This document shows, piece after piece, positions 17,348 to 25,377 of a DNA stretch of 36,981 bases. The position numbers and the translations under genes are program-made. Location of the stretch: positions 1 through 36,981 of the forward strand of contig NZ_JANQOP010000120.1 in assembly GCF_028285745.1 (NCBI RefSeq), read 5' to 3'. Source of the DNA: Acaryochloris sp. IP29b_bin.137. GTDB taxonomy: Bacteria > Cyanobacteriota > Cyanobacteriia > Thermosynechococcales > Thermosynechococcaceae. Positions within the stretch are counted from its first letter, which is position 1. Each line of letters begins with the position of its first letter. The notes under the pieces were generated by a model. That model saw only the letters and a program-made list of their open reading frames with translations. It was not told where the DNA came from and made no database searches.

Positions 17348-18451
17348 ATGAGAAAATTTATCCTGCTCTTGACTTTGACAGTAATGCTGATAGTGGGTTG
17401 CAAAATCAACCAGGCTGACAGTCAAGCGCCAGCTGCCGTTCAAATTGAACCCGGAGCCAAGCAGAGAGGAATGTCTTGGACAGCAGAACGAACCCCCATT
17501 TCTGCCGAAAATTTTGACACCCTGACTAAAGCCCATGTGAATTGGATCGTCCAAACCCCGTTTGGATGGCAACAGGATATTGACTCCCCAAATTTAGCGT
17601 TAACCACAAAAGGGGTTTGGTGGGGCGAAACCGATGAGGGATTGATCACCACCACTCAATTAGCCCAAAAGCGGGACATTCAAACCCTGTTAAAACCCCA
17701 TATCTGGCTGACTCGCCCCCGTGATGGCAAGTGGCGGACGGATATCAAAATGAAGTCTGAGGCGGATTGGAAGACCTGGTTTACCAACTATCGTCGATTT
17801 ATTTTGCATTATGCCCAGTTAGCCAAACAGCAAAATATTCCCATTCTCTGCATTGGCACTGAACTGCAGACGACAGCCGTAGAAAGGGAGCAAGATTGGC
17901 GACAATTAATTACTGAGATTCGGCAGGTGTACCCCGGTCAGCTTACCTATGCCGCCAACTGGTATGAAGCCTATGAGCAAATTCAGTTTTGGGATGCCTT
18001 GGACTTTATTGGTATTCAGGCTTATTTTCCCTTAGCCTCCAAAACAGAGCCAAGGGTGGCGGAGTTAAAGCAGGCTTGGCAGAGGTATGGGGATGTGATC
18101 GCATCTCTCCACAGTAAATACCAAAAACCCGTTATCTTCACGGAAATCGGCTACCGCAGTACTGTAGATACCGCCATCGAGCCGTGGAAATGGCCTGATA
18201 CCTCTGAGATTAATCCCTCTAAATTAGCAACCTCAGACGGTTTACAAACACAAGCCAATTGTTACGAAGCATTTTTCCAAACCATCTGGCAGGAAGACTG
18301 GTTGGCTGGGGTGTACTGGTGGAAGTGGTTCCCCTCAATTGAGGCCAATCCCAAACAACAAGGTGCAGGCTTCTCACCCCAGAACAAACCGGCAGAACAA
18401 GTGATCCGCAAATACTATAGCCAGAGCCTATCTTCAGCTAAGTCCTCCTGA
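17348..18451 (+). CDS. Lipoprotein with a GH113-like TIM-barrel glycoside hydrolase domain
   Basis: 367 residues. Signal peptide with lipobox LIVGC (lipid-modified C18), so it is probably anchored in a membrane facing the periplasm. The rest is a TIM barrel of the glycoside hydrolase 113 type: RGMSWTAER near the start, TLLKPHIWL, then IGTELQ with the likely acid/base E172, DFIGIQAYFPL, and IFTEIGYRS with the likely nucleophile E266, and YWWKWFP near the end. Characterised GH113 members are beta-mannanases, but substrate cannot be read here. It is divergent from the ureF-side genes and GAGAGG lies 4 bases before its ATG. Nothing links it to urease. Confidence 0.82.
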   Translation: MRKFILLLTLTVMLIVGCKINQADSQAPAAVQIEPGAKQRGMSWTAERTPISAENFDTLTKAHVNWIVQTPFGWQQDIDSPNLALTTKGVWWGETDEGLITTTQLAQKRDIQTLLKPHIWLTRPRDGKWRTDIKMKSEADWKTWFTNYRRFILHYAQLAKQQNIPILCIGTELQTTAVEREQDWRQLITEIRQVYPGQLTYAANWYEAYEQIQFWDALDFIGIQAYFPLASKTEPRVAELKQAWQRYGDVIASLHSKYQKPVIFTEIGYRSTVDTAIEPWKWPDTSEINPSKLATSDGLQTQANCYEAFFQTIWQEDWLAGVYWWKWFPSIEANPKQQGAGFSPQNKPAEQVIRKYYSQSLSSAKSS

Positions 18452-18467
18452 TGATGACAATTAATTC

Positions 18468-19040
18468 CTAAACAAATAATCGCGAGAGAGAGCAAACAAA
18501 GTTAGGCAAAAGGGGGGAAGTGAGAGTCTCTTCATCATCGAGTAGCGCTGTAACCAACTTCAACATCGCCTGTTGGCGACGGTAGATTTCCACCTGTTGC
18601 AATTGCCAGTTGATAATCCAATATTCTTGCACCCCACGGACACTGTAGAGCTTGAGTTTGGCCTCACGATCTCTGCGCTCGTTTTCCGTGCCTGCCGACA
18701 AAACTTCAATCACTAACTCAGGTGCGGCCACAAGATGTCCTGATTCATCCAAAGCAACGGCTAAACGTTCTTTGCTAACCCACACTACATCTGGAATAAC
18801 ATTGTCTGCATCGCTAAAAATGAGGCCAGGGGTCGTAACTGGTTTACCCAGCCCCGTTTCTAAAGACCAATCTCGTAATTCTGCATAAACGTTGCCACTG
18901 ACATTTTGATGTTGCCAATGAGGGGCACGAGTCACAAATAGATCTCCATCAATAATTTCATAGCGGTTGCTACTTTCAGGGAGTAATTCTAGGTCCGAGG
19001 TGGTCCAGCGAACTCGCTCTTCTATTGCAGCAGGATTCAT
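18468..19040 (-). CDS. Uma2 family (DUF820) PD-(D/E)XK nuclease-fold protein
   Basis: 190 residues. The Uma2 fold is recognisable: a start with WTTSDLELLPESSNRYEIIDG, then VIPDVVWVSKERL, PELVIEVLSAGTENERRDREAKLKLY and GVQEYWIINWQLQQVEIYR. The aspartate of PDVVWV, the glutamate of VIEVLS and the following K fit the PD-(D/E)XK metal site. The family is massively expanded in cyanobacteria, often as isolated genes, and its biological role is unclear. It converges with the GH113-like gene and precedes no obvious partner. Confidence 0.85.
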   Translation of the reverse strand: MNPAAIEERVRWTTSDLELLPESSNRYEIIDGDLFVTRAPHWQHQNVSGNVYAELRDWSLETGLGKPVTTPGLIFSDADNVIPDVVWVSKERLAVALDESGHLVAAPELVIEVLSAGTENERRDREAKLKLYSVRGVQEYWIINWQLQQVEIYRRQQAMLKLVTALLDDEETLTSPLLPNFVCSLSRLFV

Positions 19041-19107
19041 GGGATCTTCTTCGCAAGCGATGAAACTATTTTAGCCTCTAAGATCTGTGGACGGGATTGA
19101 TGGCCAG

Positions 19108-19620
19108 TTAATGTGAATGGCTATGGTGGTGTCCCTGCTGGCCATAAGCGCCCGCTTCAGGTTGAAAGGGGTGCAGTTCTTCCGTCACATCCATGCCCAA
19201 CTGTTCCAGCATATTTTGCAACACTGAATCAGGCGCGAGACGCAAACAGGTTGGCGTGATTTCTAGGGGAACGTGGCGGTTGCCTAAATGGTAAGCTCCT
19301 CGCAATAAGTCTAGAGGAGTAGGGGCTTGGACCGTGAAAACAGGTTCGGGCTTAGCAACGATACGCAATACGGTATCACTCTCAGATCGCAACAGGTCAC
19401 CATCATAAAGAACCGTGCCCCGGGCGAGCCGTAGAAATACGGTTTGACCCTCTGGGATTTGGAATTTATGGCGCGATCTAGTCCGTTCTTCCGCTGTTAA
19501 GGCTAATGTTAGATCCGCTTCCTGCTCTTGCGCTCTTGGCAATCGTTGAGTGAAAATCAGCGCCACGGTTGATGTCTCCCGTTTCATCAAATTTTGTTTT
19601 CTCCCATGATAGAGCGACAT
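19108..19620 (-). CDS. ureE: Urease accessory metallochaperone UreE
   Basis: 170 residues from the first ATG; the internal ATG at 19587 ([17 protein letters not shown]) matches usual UreE N termini better and may be the real start. The peptide-binding domain comes first ([34 protein letters not shown]). The metal-binding domain then holds [13 protein letters not shown], whose GNRH histidine is the shared nickel ligand of the dimer. The C terminus is His-rich (HHHSHSH), as in nickel-storing UreE proteins. It delivers nickel to UreG. It is separated from ureFG by four genes and about 2.2 kb. Confidence 0.93.
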   Translation of the reverse strand: MSLYHGRKQNLMKRETSTVALIFTQRLPRAQEQEADLTLALTAEERTRSRHKFQIPEGQTVFLRLARGTVLYDGDLLRSESDTVLRIVAKPEPVFTVQAPTPLDLLRGAYHLGNRHVPLEITPTCLRLAPDSVLQNMLEQLGMDVTEELHPFQPEAGAYGQQGHHHSHSH

Positions 19621-19795
19621 TGAGCGCCGGACCTTGATAGAACTTCTCCAAGATAGGCGCTAAGATTTGAGGGAACAGCCACAGATGCTTAGATATCGAT
19701 TAGAAAATACCTTGATCCTAGATGCTCAACCTTGGGCATCAGTGCCCATTTGAAAAGCATGGTAGAAATAGATTTGCACCTGCATTGGTATTGTG

Positions 19796-20623
19796 ATGTC
19801 CGTAATTGACGCCTCCTCTGCTGAGCAAAGCGGGGAATCCAATGGCCTTCACGCTTTAACTGGAAATCCCTTGAGCGAGCTTACAGACCCCAAAATCAAG
19901 TTGGAACAGATCAACCAACAGTTCGATCAAGCTCCTGCTGAAGACGTGGTGACCTGGGCAGATGAAACCTTTGGGGATGGCTTGGTTATGAGTACTAGCT
20001 TTGGCATTCAAGCCGCCGTGATGCTGCATCTCGTTACGCAGGTCATTCCCGATATTCCCGTTATTTGGATTGATACAGGCTATTTGCCTGCTCAAACCTA
20101 TTTGTTCGCAGAAGAACTGACTGAGCGTCTAAAACTAAACCTGAAGGTGTATCAATCTGTGATCAGTCCAGCTCGAATGGAAGCGTTACATGGCAAGCTT
20201 TGGGAATTCAATGATGTTAACGCGTTCAACCAGTACGATCAGATGCGTAAGGTTGAACCCATGCAACGGGCATTAAACGAGCTACAAGCCACGGCCTGGC
20301 TCGCTGGGTTGCGAAGTAAACAAACCCATTTTCGCCAGTCCCTAAACCGGATCGATATCCAAGGAGAGCGCTATAAAGTTTTGCCCATCCTCAACTGGCA
20401 CTCCAAGGATATTTATCAATACCTACAAGCTCATGATTTGCCCTATCATCCTTTCTTTGACTTAGGGTACACCACTGTTGGAGACTGGCATTCCAGCCGC
20501 CCCGTCGGGACAGATGATGAAAGCGATCGCGCCACTCGTTTCCAAGGTCTCAAGGAAGAATGTGGATTGCATCTGCCCCAAACACCAGAAGAATCTCAAA
20601 GTTTAGATTCCAGCTCCTTGTAA
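19796..20623 (+). CDS. cysH: Phosphoadenylyl-sulfate (PAPS) reductase CysH
   Basis: Reduces PAPS to sulfite using thioredoxin, in assimilatory sulfate reduction. Family marks: [14 protein letters not shown] (nucleotide-binding loop), [61 protein letters not shown] and the catalytic ECGLH near the C terminus. The extra Cys pairs that bind an iron-sulfur cluster in APS reductases are absent, so PAPS is the expected substrate. A GTG lies one codon upstream of ATG 19796. Dependence on thioredoxin makes it functionally related to ftrC in this window, though far away. Confidence 0.93.
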   Translation: MSVIDASSAEQSGESNGLHALTGNPLSELTDPKIKLEQINQQFDQAPAEDVVTWADETFGDGLVMSTSFGIQAAVMLHLVTQVIPDIPVIWIDTGYLPAQTYLFAEELTERLKLNLKVYQSVISPARMEALHGKLWEFNDVNAFNQYDQMRKVEPMQRALNELQATAWLAGLRSKQTHFRQSLNRIDIQGERYKVLPILNWHSKDIYQYLQAHDLPYHPFFDLGYTTVGDWHSSRPVGTDDESDRATRFQGLKEECGLHLPQTPEESQSLDSSSL

Positions 20624-20736
20624 ACATCACGAATACCTCGGTCCAAGGTAATTCGAGGTTACCCATCGGTTCCGAATGATCAGCAAGGGAAGTCAGTCAG
20701 ACTTGGTGTTATCCCAACTTTTATTTGAACTGATTG

Positions 20737-20883
20737 CTACCCGCCTTGCCCACTGGTCATCCAAGGCATTAATGTTCCTCCTGATTGCTTAACGTCCGCT
20801 TTGTGCAAAGCTTTAGACAGGTCTACGCGGGTGCTTCTTGCAAAGACAGTCAGACCCCGGTTAATGCCAAGTGCCAGTAGCAC
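20737..20883 (-). other. Possible 48-codon small open frame antisense in the gap after cysH
   Basis: On the reverse strand an open frame from GTG 20883 to TAG 20737 encodes a peptide with a hydrophobic beginning and a basic middle. Within it, AGGAGG (20777-20782, reverse) stands exactly 7 bases before an in-frame ATG at 20769, which would give only ten codons (MPWMTSGQGG). I do not recognise either product. The perfect ribosome site is the only strong sign that it is translated. It may be a micro-protein, a remnant or chance. Confidence 0.22.
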
Positions 20884-20918
20884 CCCACAGCCGAGCGTGA
20901 ACCTTTTACAATACGGTT

Positions 20919-21173
20919 ATGAACGCTTTTGATCCAACCCCACCCGACTGGACGAATTCAGCGACCCATGCCCGTCACTTTCACTGTCCGATTTGCCAAG
21001 CGACTTGTTCAGACGCACAGCAAGTTTGGATCAATCGCAGAGCCCCTGTCATCACTGAGAACTATCTGCGTAAGTGGCAAGAGTTTTATCAATGCCACTG
21101 TGGTCAGGCCTGGTGGGCTTGGAGCAGCGATCGCCCTCCTTCAAATTTACATTCCAAAGAATACCCAGAATGA
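20919..21173 (+). CDS. Small Cys-rich (zinc-ribbon-like) conserved-type protein
   Basis: 84 residues, function unknown. Cysteines at 23, 26 and 30 (HCPICQATC) and at 59 and 61 (YQCHCGQAWW) suggest a compact metal-binding fold with two Cys clusters about 30 residues apart. The stop overlaps the next ATG (ATGA at 21170-21173), so it is very likely co-translated with the DUF1350 gene, and this is the main argument that it is real. No signal peptide is present, so it should be cytosolic. No good ribosome site precedes ATG 20919. Confidence 0.65.
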   Translation: MNAFDPTPPDWTNSATHARHFHCPICQATCSDAQQVWINRRAPVITENYLRKWQEFYQCHCGQAWWAWSSDRPPSNLHSKEYPE

Positions 21174-21934
21174 ACTGGCTAGATATTGCAGGTCACTCCG
21201 TCCTTATTCCGCCCCAACCCGTTGCCTTGATCCACTTCTTGGGTGGTGCGTTTGTCGCAACAGCCCCCCAAGCAACGTATCGCAGGCTCCTTGAAGGTAT
21301 TGCAGATCAAGGCTATGCCGTGATTGCGACTCCCTTTCTGACGTCAGTTGATCACGCGAAAATCGCGGAAGAAGCCCTCTTTCTGTTTGAAGACGTCGTC
21401 GAGCAGTTGCAACGGTCGGCCCGATTACCCCAATTTCTACCCATCTATGGCATTGGGCATAGTATGGGATGCAAACTACATTTGCTGATTGGCAGTTTAT
21501 TTGAAGTGAATCGTGCTGGCAATATTTTTATCTCATTTAATAATGCTCCTATTGATAAAGCCATTCCGTTTGCAGAGCTGATTACATCGGCGGTTCCCAT
21601 CGAATTTTCTCCTAATCCTGAGCAAACCAACCGACTGGTGCAAAAGCATTACCAAATCCCCAGAAACCTCCTGGTTAAGTTCTCCAATGATACGTTGGAT
21701 CAAACTTTGAGATTATCAGGGCTCTTAGAGCAGCGATTTCCAGGTATGGTCTCTGTCCAGCGTTTAGCAGGCAATCATCTTACCCCCCTTGGCCAAGATG
21801 TACGTTGGCAGGCGGGTGATACCTTTACGCCTCTTGATGCTTTAGGGCAGTGGTTCCGCCAGGAGGTGTATCGAGATGTCAATCAGTTGGAAAATGCGAT
21901 CTTGCGATGGCTGGATCCCTTACCAATTCTGTGA
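21170..21934 (+). CDS. DUF1350 family alpha/beta-hydrolase-like protein
   Basis: 254 residues from ATG 21170; the frame is open further upstream but that part is the other frame of the preceding small gene. DUF1350 landmarks: VALIHFLGGAFVATAPQATYR, YAVIATPFLT and the nucleophile-elbow-like YGIGHSMGCKLHL (G-H-S-M-G), which suggests an alpha/beta hydrolase with a catalytic Ser. Later comes FISFNNAPIDKAIP, and RLAGNHLTPLG would supply the histidine. Members occur in cyanobacteria and plant plastids; the substrate is unknown. It is coupled to the upstream Cys-rich gene by a 4-base overlap. Confidence 0.85.
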   Translation: MNWLDIAGHSVLIPPQPVALIHFLGGAFVATAPQATYRRLLEGIADQGYAVIATPFLTSVDHAKIAEEALFLFEDVVEQLQRSARLPQFLPIYGIGHSMGCKLHLLIGSLFEVNRAGNIFISFNNAPIDKAIPFAELITSAVPIEFSPNPEQTNRLVQKHYQIPRNLLVKFSNDTLDQTLRLSGLLEQRFPGMVSVQRLAGNHLTPLGQDVRWQAGDTFTPLDALGQWFRQEVYRDVNQLENAILRWLDPLPIL

Positions 21935-22060
21935 CGGAATCAAGTGGATAGCTGAAAGACACGCCCATGACTATTTCGATTGGGCATCAATCCCGTAGGA
22001 AATCGGTCCCTTAGTTTCGTCATTCCTGAACTAAACCTGAGCAAATTTACTTAGGCTTAG

Positions 22061-22066
22061 TATAAT
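22061..22066 (+). promoter_or_regulatory. Candidate -10 element upstream of ado
   Basis: A perfect TATAAT stands at 22061-22066, 130 bases before the ado start. A matching -35 is poor (TGAGCA at 22038-22043 with a 17-base spacer). If used, the transcript would carry a 5' leader of more than 100 bases. AGGAG at 22181-22185 serves as ribosome site. Confidence 0.35.
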
Positions 22067-22196
22067 CAGGTAGACACTGAGGGCATCGTTCTCATTGCAG
22101 TAGACTTAAAAAGATTAGAATTGTACTTTTAGAATTCAACTTAACCCTCATTGCAGGCGCAGTGTATACCGGAACGTATCAGGAGATTATTTAGAT

Positions 22197-22892
22197 ATGC
22201 CCCAAACCCAGGCTACTTCAGAAATTGACTTCTATAGTGACACCTATAAAGATGCTTACAGCCGCATTGACGGTATCGTCATTGAGGGTGAGCAAGAGGC
22301 TCACGAAAACTATATTCGTCTTGGAGAAATGCTACCTGAGCACCAAGATGATTTTATCCGCTTGTCAAAGATGGAAGCCCGACATAAGAAAGGGTTCGAA
22401 GCCTGTGGTCGCAATTTGAAAGTCACCTGTGATCTTGACTTTGCCCGTCAGTTTTTTGCAGATTTGCATCGAAACTTCCAGGATGCTGCGGGTGAGAATA
22501 AAGTGGCCACTTGTCTGGTCATTCAGTCACTTATTATTGAGTGTTTTGCGATCGCAGCCTATAACATCTACATCCCCGTCGCAGATGACTTTGCTCGCAA
22601 GATTACCGAGTCAGTGGTCAAAGACGAGTACAAACATCTCAACTATGGTGAAGAGTGGCTCAAAGCTCACTTTAATGACGTCAAAGCGGAAATCCAAGAA
22701 GCCAACCGTCAAAACCTACCGATCGTTTGGAGAATGCTGAACGAAGTGGATAAAGATGCCGCCGTACTAGGAATGGAAAAAGAAGCCCTTGTTGAAGATT
22801 TTATGATTCAGTATGGTGAAGCGCTGAGCAATATTGGGTTTTCAACCGCAGAAATCATGCGGATGTCAGCCTATGGGTTAGTTGCAGCTTAA
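22197..22892 (+). CDS. ado: Aldehyde-deformylating oxygenase (cyanobacterial alkane synthase)
   Basis: 231 residues, a ferritin-like di-iron enzyme that converts fatty aldehydes to alkanes plus formate using oxygen and reduced ferredoxin. All six metal ligands are at the positions known for the Synechococcus elongatus enzyme: E32 (VIEGEQEA), E60 and H63 ([10 protein letters not shown]), E115 ([13 protein letters not shown]), E144 and H147 ([13 protein letters not shown]). The length is exactly typical. It precedes aar, which supplies the aldehyde, but a strong hairpin separates the two. The product probably associates with the cytosolic face of membranes where acyl chains are available. Confidence 0.97.
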   Translation: MPQTQATSEIDFYSDTYKDAYSRIDGIVIEGEQEAHENYIRLGEMLPEHQDDFIRLSKMEARHKKGFEACGRNLKVTCDLDFARQFFADLHRNFQDAAGENKVATCLVIQSLIIECFAIAAYNIYIPVADDFARKITESVVKDEYKHLNYGEEWLKAHFNDVKAEIQEANRQNLPIVWRMLNEVDKDAAVLGMEKEALVEDFMIQYGEALSNIGFSTAEIMRMSAYGLVAA

Positions 22893-22949
22893 ATTCCCTC
22901 GCCATCGATAGAGTCAAAGGTTTATCTTGCTCTACAGCGTTATTTAGAC

Positions 22950-22981
22950 AAAAGAGTCAGGTCGATCGGCCTGACTCTTTT
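22950..22981 (+). terminator. Rho-independent-type terminator after ado
   Basis: AAAAGAGTCAGG at 22950-22961 pairs perfectly with CCTGACTCTTTT at 22970-22981. The 8-base loop TCGATCGG can extend the stem by two more pairs, leaving GATC. The downstream arm ends in four Ts. Placed 58 bases after the ado stop, it should separate ado from aar transcription. Confidence 0.85.
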
Positions 22982-23175
22982 GTGTGGACTTCAACCTTAA
23001 GCTCTAACTCCACTCCCCCCGCTGACCGTTCCACTCATGGGCTTGTGCTGGTACGAACTAACGGTTTGCTGTAATATTAAGTTACATTGTTGCGTGTTAT
23101 TGCAACGTCTTTCGATTAACACTTTCGCAGTAAGCCTGTTTGAAGCAGCCATGCTTACTTCCATCTAATAAATAT

Positions 23176-24201
23176 ATGTTTGGTCTAATTGGTCATTTAA
23201 CCAGCTTGCAGCATGCTCAATCCGTTGCCCGAGATTTAGGATATCCAGAGTACGCTGATCAAGGCCTAGATTTCTGGTGTATGGCCCCGCCACAAATTGT
23301 TGATGATATTACGGTTACCAGCATTACGGGTCAAACCATTTACGGCAAATATGTTGAGTCTTGTTTTCTGCCAGAAATGTTGGCCTCACAGCGGATCAAG
23401 GCTGCCACTCGAAAAATAGTGAATGCGATGGCCCATGCCCAAAAGCATGGCATTAACATTACCGCGCTCGGTGGTTTCTCTTCGATTATTTTTGAGAACT
23501 TCAATTTGCAGCGAATCACCCGCATTCGCAATATCCAGCTCGATTTGCATCGCTTCACGACGGGGAATACCCACACGGCTTATATTATTTGCCGCCAAGT
23601 CGAGCAAGGGGCCGAGCACCTTGGCATTGACTTAAGCAAAGCAACCGTTGCGGTTTGTGGCGCGACTGGAGATATTGGCAGTGCCGTATGTCGTTGGCTT
23701 GATGCCAGAACAGAAACCGCCGAACTACTTTTAGTCGCTCGGCATCAAGGGCGATTAGAGTCTCTACAAGCGGAGTTAGGGCGGGGCAAGATCCTGTCCA
23801 TCGAAGAGGCCTTACCCCTGGCAGATATCGTTGTTTGGGTCGCCAGTATGCCCAAAGGCATCGAGATTGATGTTGGCACTCTTAAGCATCCTTGCCTGAT
23901 GATTGATGGTGGCTATCCCAAAAATTTAGGCACCAAAATTCAGCATCCTGACATTCATATTCTCAACGGTGGCATTGTTGAACATTCCCTGGACATCGAC
24001 TGGAAAATCATGCACATCGTCAACATGAACATTCCCAATCGTCAGCTATTTGCCTGCTTTGCCGAATCCATGTTGCTTGAATTTGAGCAGCTTCATACAA
24101 ATTTCTCTTGGGGACGCAACGAAATTTCAGTCGCCAAAATGGAAAAAATTGGTGAGATTTCCCTTAAACATGGCTTTAAGCCCCTATCTCTAACCAGCTA
24201 A
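23176..24201 (+). CDS. aar: Long-chain acyl-ACP reductase (fatty aldehyde forming)
   Basis: 341 residues, the usual length for this family, from ATG 23176 ([15 protein letters not shown]), although the frame is open back to a TTG at 23140. It reduces acyl-ACP to fatty aldehyde with NADPH, feeding Ado. The nucleotide-binding motif is [18 protein letters not shown] in the middle of the protein. The C-terminal half contains IDGGYPKN and the cysteine of LFACFAES that corresponds to the acyl-enzyme Cys in studied homologues. In many cyanobacteria accA follows aar; here the next gene is convergent and unrelated. There is no clear ribosome site. Confidence 0.96.
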   Translation: MFGLIGHLTSLQHAQSVARDLGYPEYADQGLDFWCMAPPQIVDDITVTSITGQTIYGKYVESCFLPEMLASQRIKAATRKIVNAMAHAQKHGINITALGGFSSIIFENFNLQRITRIRNIQLDLHRFTTGNTHTAYIICRQVEQGAEHLGIDLSKATVAVCGATGDIGSAVCRWLDARTETAELLLVARHQGRLESLQAELGRGKILSIEEALPLADIVVWVASMPKGIEIDVGTLKHPCLMIDGGYPKNLGTKIQHPDIHILNGGIVEHSLDIDWKIMHIVNMNIPNRQLFACFAESMLLEFEQLHTNFSWGRNEISVAKMEKIGEISLKHGFKPLSLTS

Positions 24202-24221
24202 CCGTCTTGTAGAGATGGTTA
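24199..24221. terminator. Hairpin between aar and the second LptF/G gene
   Basis: TAACCGTCT at 24199-24207 pairs with AGATGGTTA at 24213-24221, with one G-T pair and loop TGTAG. It starts at the aar stop codon and ends four bases before the stop of the convergent permease gene, so it may serve both. There is no long T-run, so strength is uncertain. Confidence 0.5.
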
Positions 24222-24225
24222 GAGC

Positions 24226-25377
24226 TCAAGCATGGGCGGCCCCTCGGCTGGCTAGATGGAGCAACGCCATACCAAGGGTAAATAAGGATGCGATCGATAA
24301 CCACCCTGCCAAGATGGCGGGAAGGAATCCGATATTCCCCAACGTTTGACAAATAAACGAAAAGGTATAGTAAGCAAAAATAAGAAGACTACTCAACCCA
24401 AAGCCCAACGAGGCACGTTTTTGGGTTGCCTGATTTCCCAAAGCAGCCCCGATCAGGGTAAAGCCCACGCCAACCCAAGGAAAGGCCATCTGTGAGTGTA
24501 AACGAACCTGGAGTCTCTGGCGATAGTGCTGATCACCAGACGGTTGCATATGCTGCAGCAGCGCATAGGTTTCACCCATGCTCAGCGTTGGACGAGAGGC
24601 CATAGCGATATCCTGAGGGGAGGCCGCTTGAATCGAATGACGCTGGAAAGAAACCACCCGTTGATAAAGTTGGGTCTTAGGGTTGAGGGTGTAGTGAGTT
24701 CCCTGTTCTAAGATCCATTGTCGTCGGGGTGGGTCCCATCTTGCCTGTTCCGCCAGCCAAAGGTGGCGTAAGTGACGATTTTGATATTGCAAGATCGTCA
24801 CTTGATGGAGGGCTTGACCATCATAGGTTTGGGCATAAAAAAGTTGGGTTAAATGGTGATGGCGGTAGGTCTGATGCACCATATCCTGGGCTGGAATAGA
24901 GGCCGTTACTCCCCCAGGATGCTGAGCCAGTAAACGGTCAGCCGTGATGGTTGCCCTAGGAACCACCCATTCACTCATGGAAAGGGTGGCAACGGCGACG
25001 ATCAGACTAAAGCAAAAAACGGGGCGAATAAGCCGATATAGATCTGTCCCACAGGCTCTCAGAGCCATTAATTCGTTACTTTTGGCCAATTGGCTGTAGG
25101 TGAATAGGGTCGCCAACAACATCGACATGGGCAAAGACAGCACGATAAATTGAGGTAGCTGCAATGCCAACACCTGCAAGGCATGCGTCCCAGATACGTC
25201 TCCTTCTGCTAAGCGTCGAAGGACATCAAACAAAGCACCAATACTAAAGCTAAGGGCTGTAAATGCCCCCAGAGCAGCACTCCAAGGGCCCCAAAAGGCT
25301 CGCAGAATAAAGCTATCTAGACGAGAGAGCCAGAGTCCAGTGAATGCTCTCAATAGCCTAATGCGAACCAGAAGCAT
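24226..25377 (-). CDS. LptF/LptG-family permease (second copy)
   Basis: 383 residues from ATG 25377; the frame is open to a GTG at 25434 but the ATG version matches the length of the first copy (384). Same architecture: LDSFILRAFWGPWSAALGAF at the start, LPMSMLLATLFTYSQLAKSNELMALRACG, a periplasmic beta domain, and three C-terminal spans. It aligns along its length with the 11916-13070 protein, especially around FDVLRRL, PMS-LLA and ELMALRA. It overlaps the upstream reverse gene by 20 bases, suggesting coupling. No lptA or lptB is near. It may be the heterodimer partner of the first copy. Confidence 0.87.
   Translation of the reverse strand: MLLVRIRLLRAFTGLWLSRLDSFILRAFWGPWSAALGAFTALSFSIGALFDVLRRLAEGDVSGTHALQVLALQLPQFIVLSLPMSMLLATLFTYSQLAKSNELMALRACGTDLYRLIRPVFCFSLIVAVATLSMSEWVVPRATITADRLLAQHPGGVTASIPAQDMVHQTYRHHHLTQLFYAQTYDGQALHQVTILQYQNRHLRHLWLAEQARWDPPRRQWILEQGTHYTLNPKTQLYQRVVSFQRHSIQAASPQDIAMASRPTLSMGETYALLQHMQPSGDQHYRQRLQVRLHSQMAFPWVGVGFTLIGAALGNQATQKRASLGFGLSSLLIFAYYTFSFICQTLGNIGFLPAILAGWLSIASLFTLGMALLHLASRGAAHA

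Noticed and set aside
20635..20659. Short inverted repeat ACCTCG/CGAGGT after cysH as a terminator
   Set aside because: Only six base pairs with a 13-base loop and no T-run; too weak to call.
21963..21985. Inverted repeat GCCCA/TGGGC after the DUF1350 gene as a terminator
   Set aside because: Five base pairs and no T-run.
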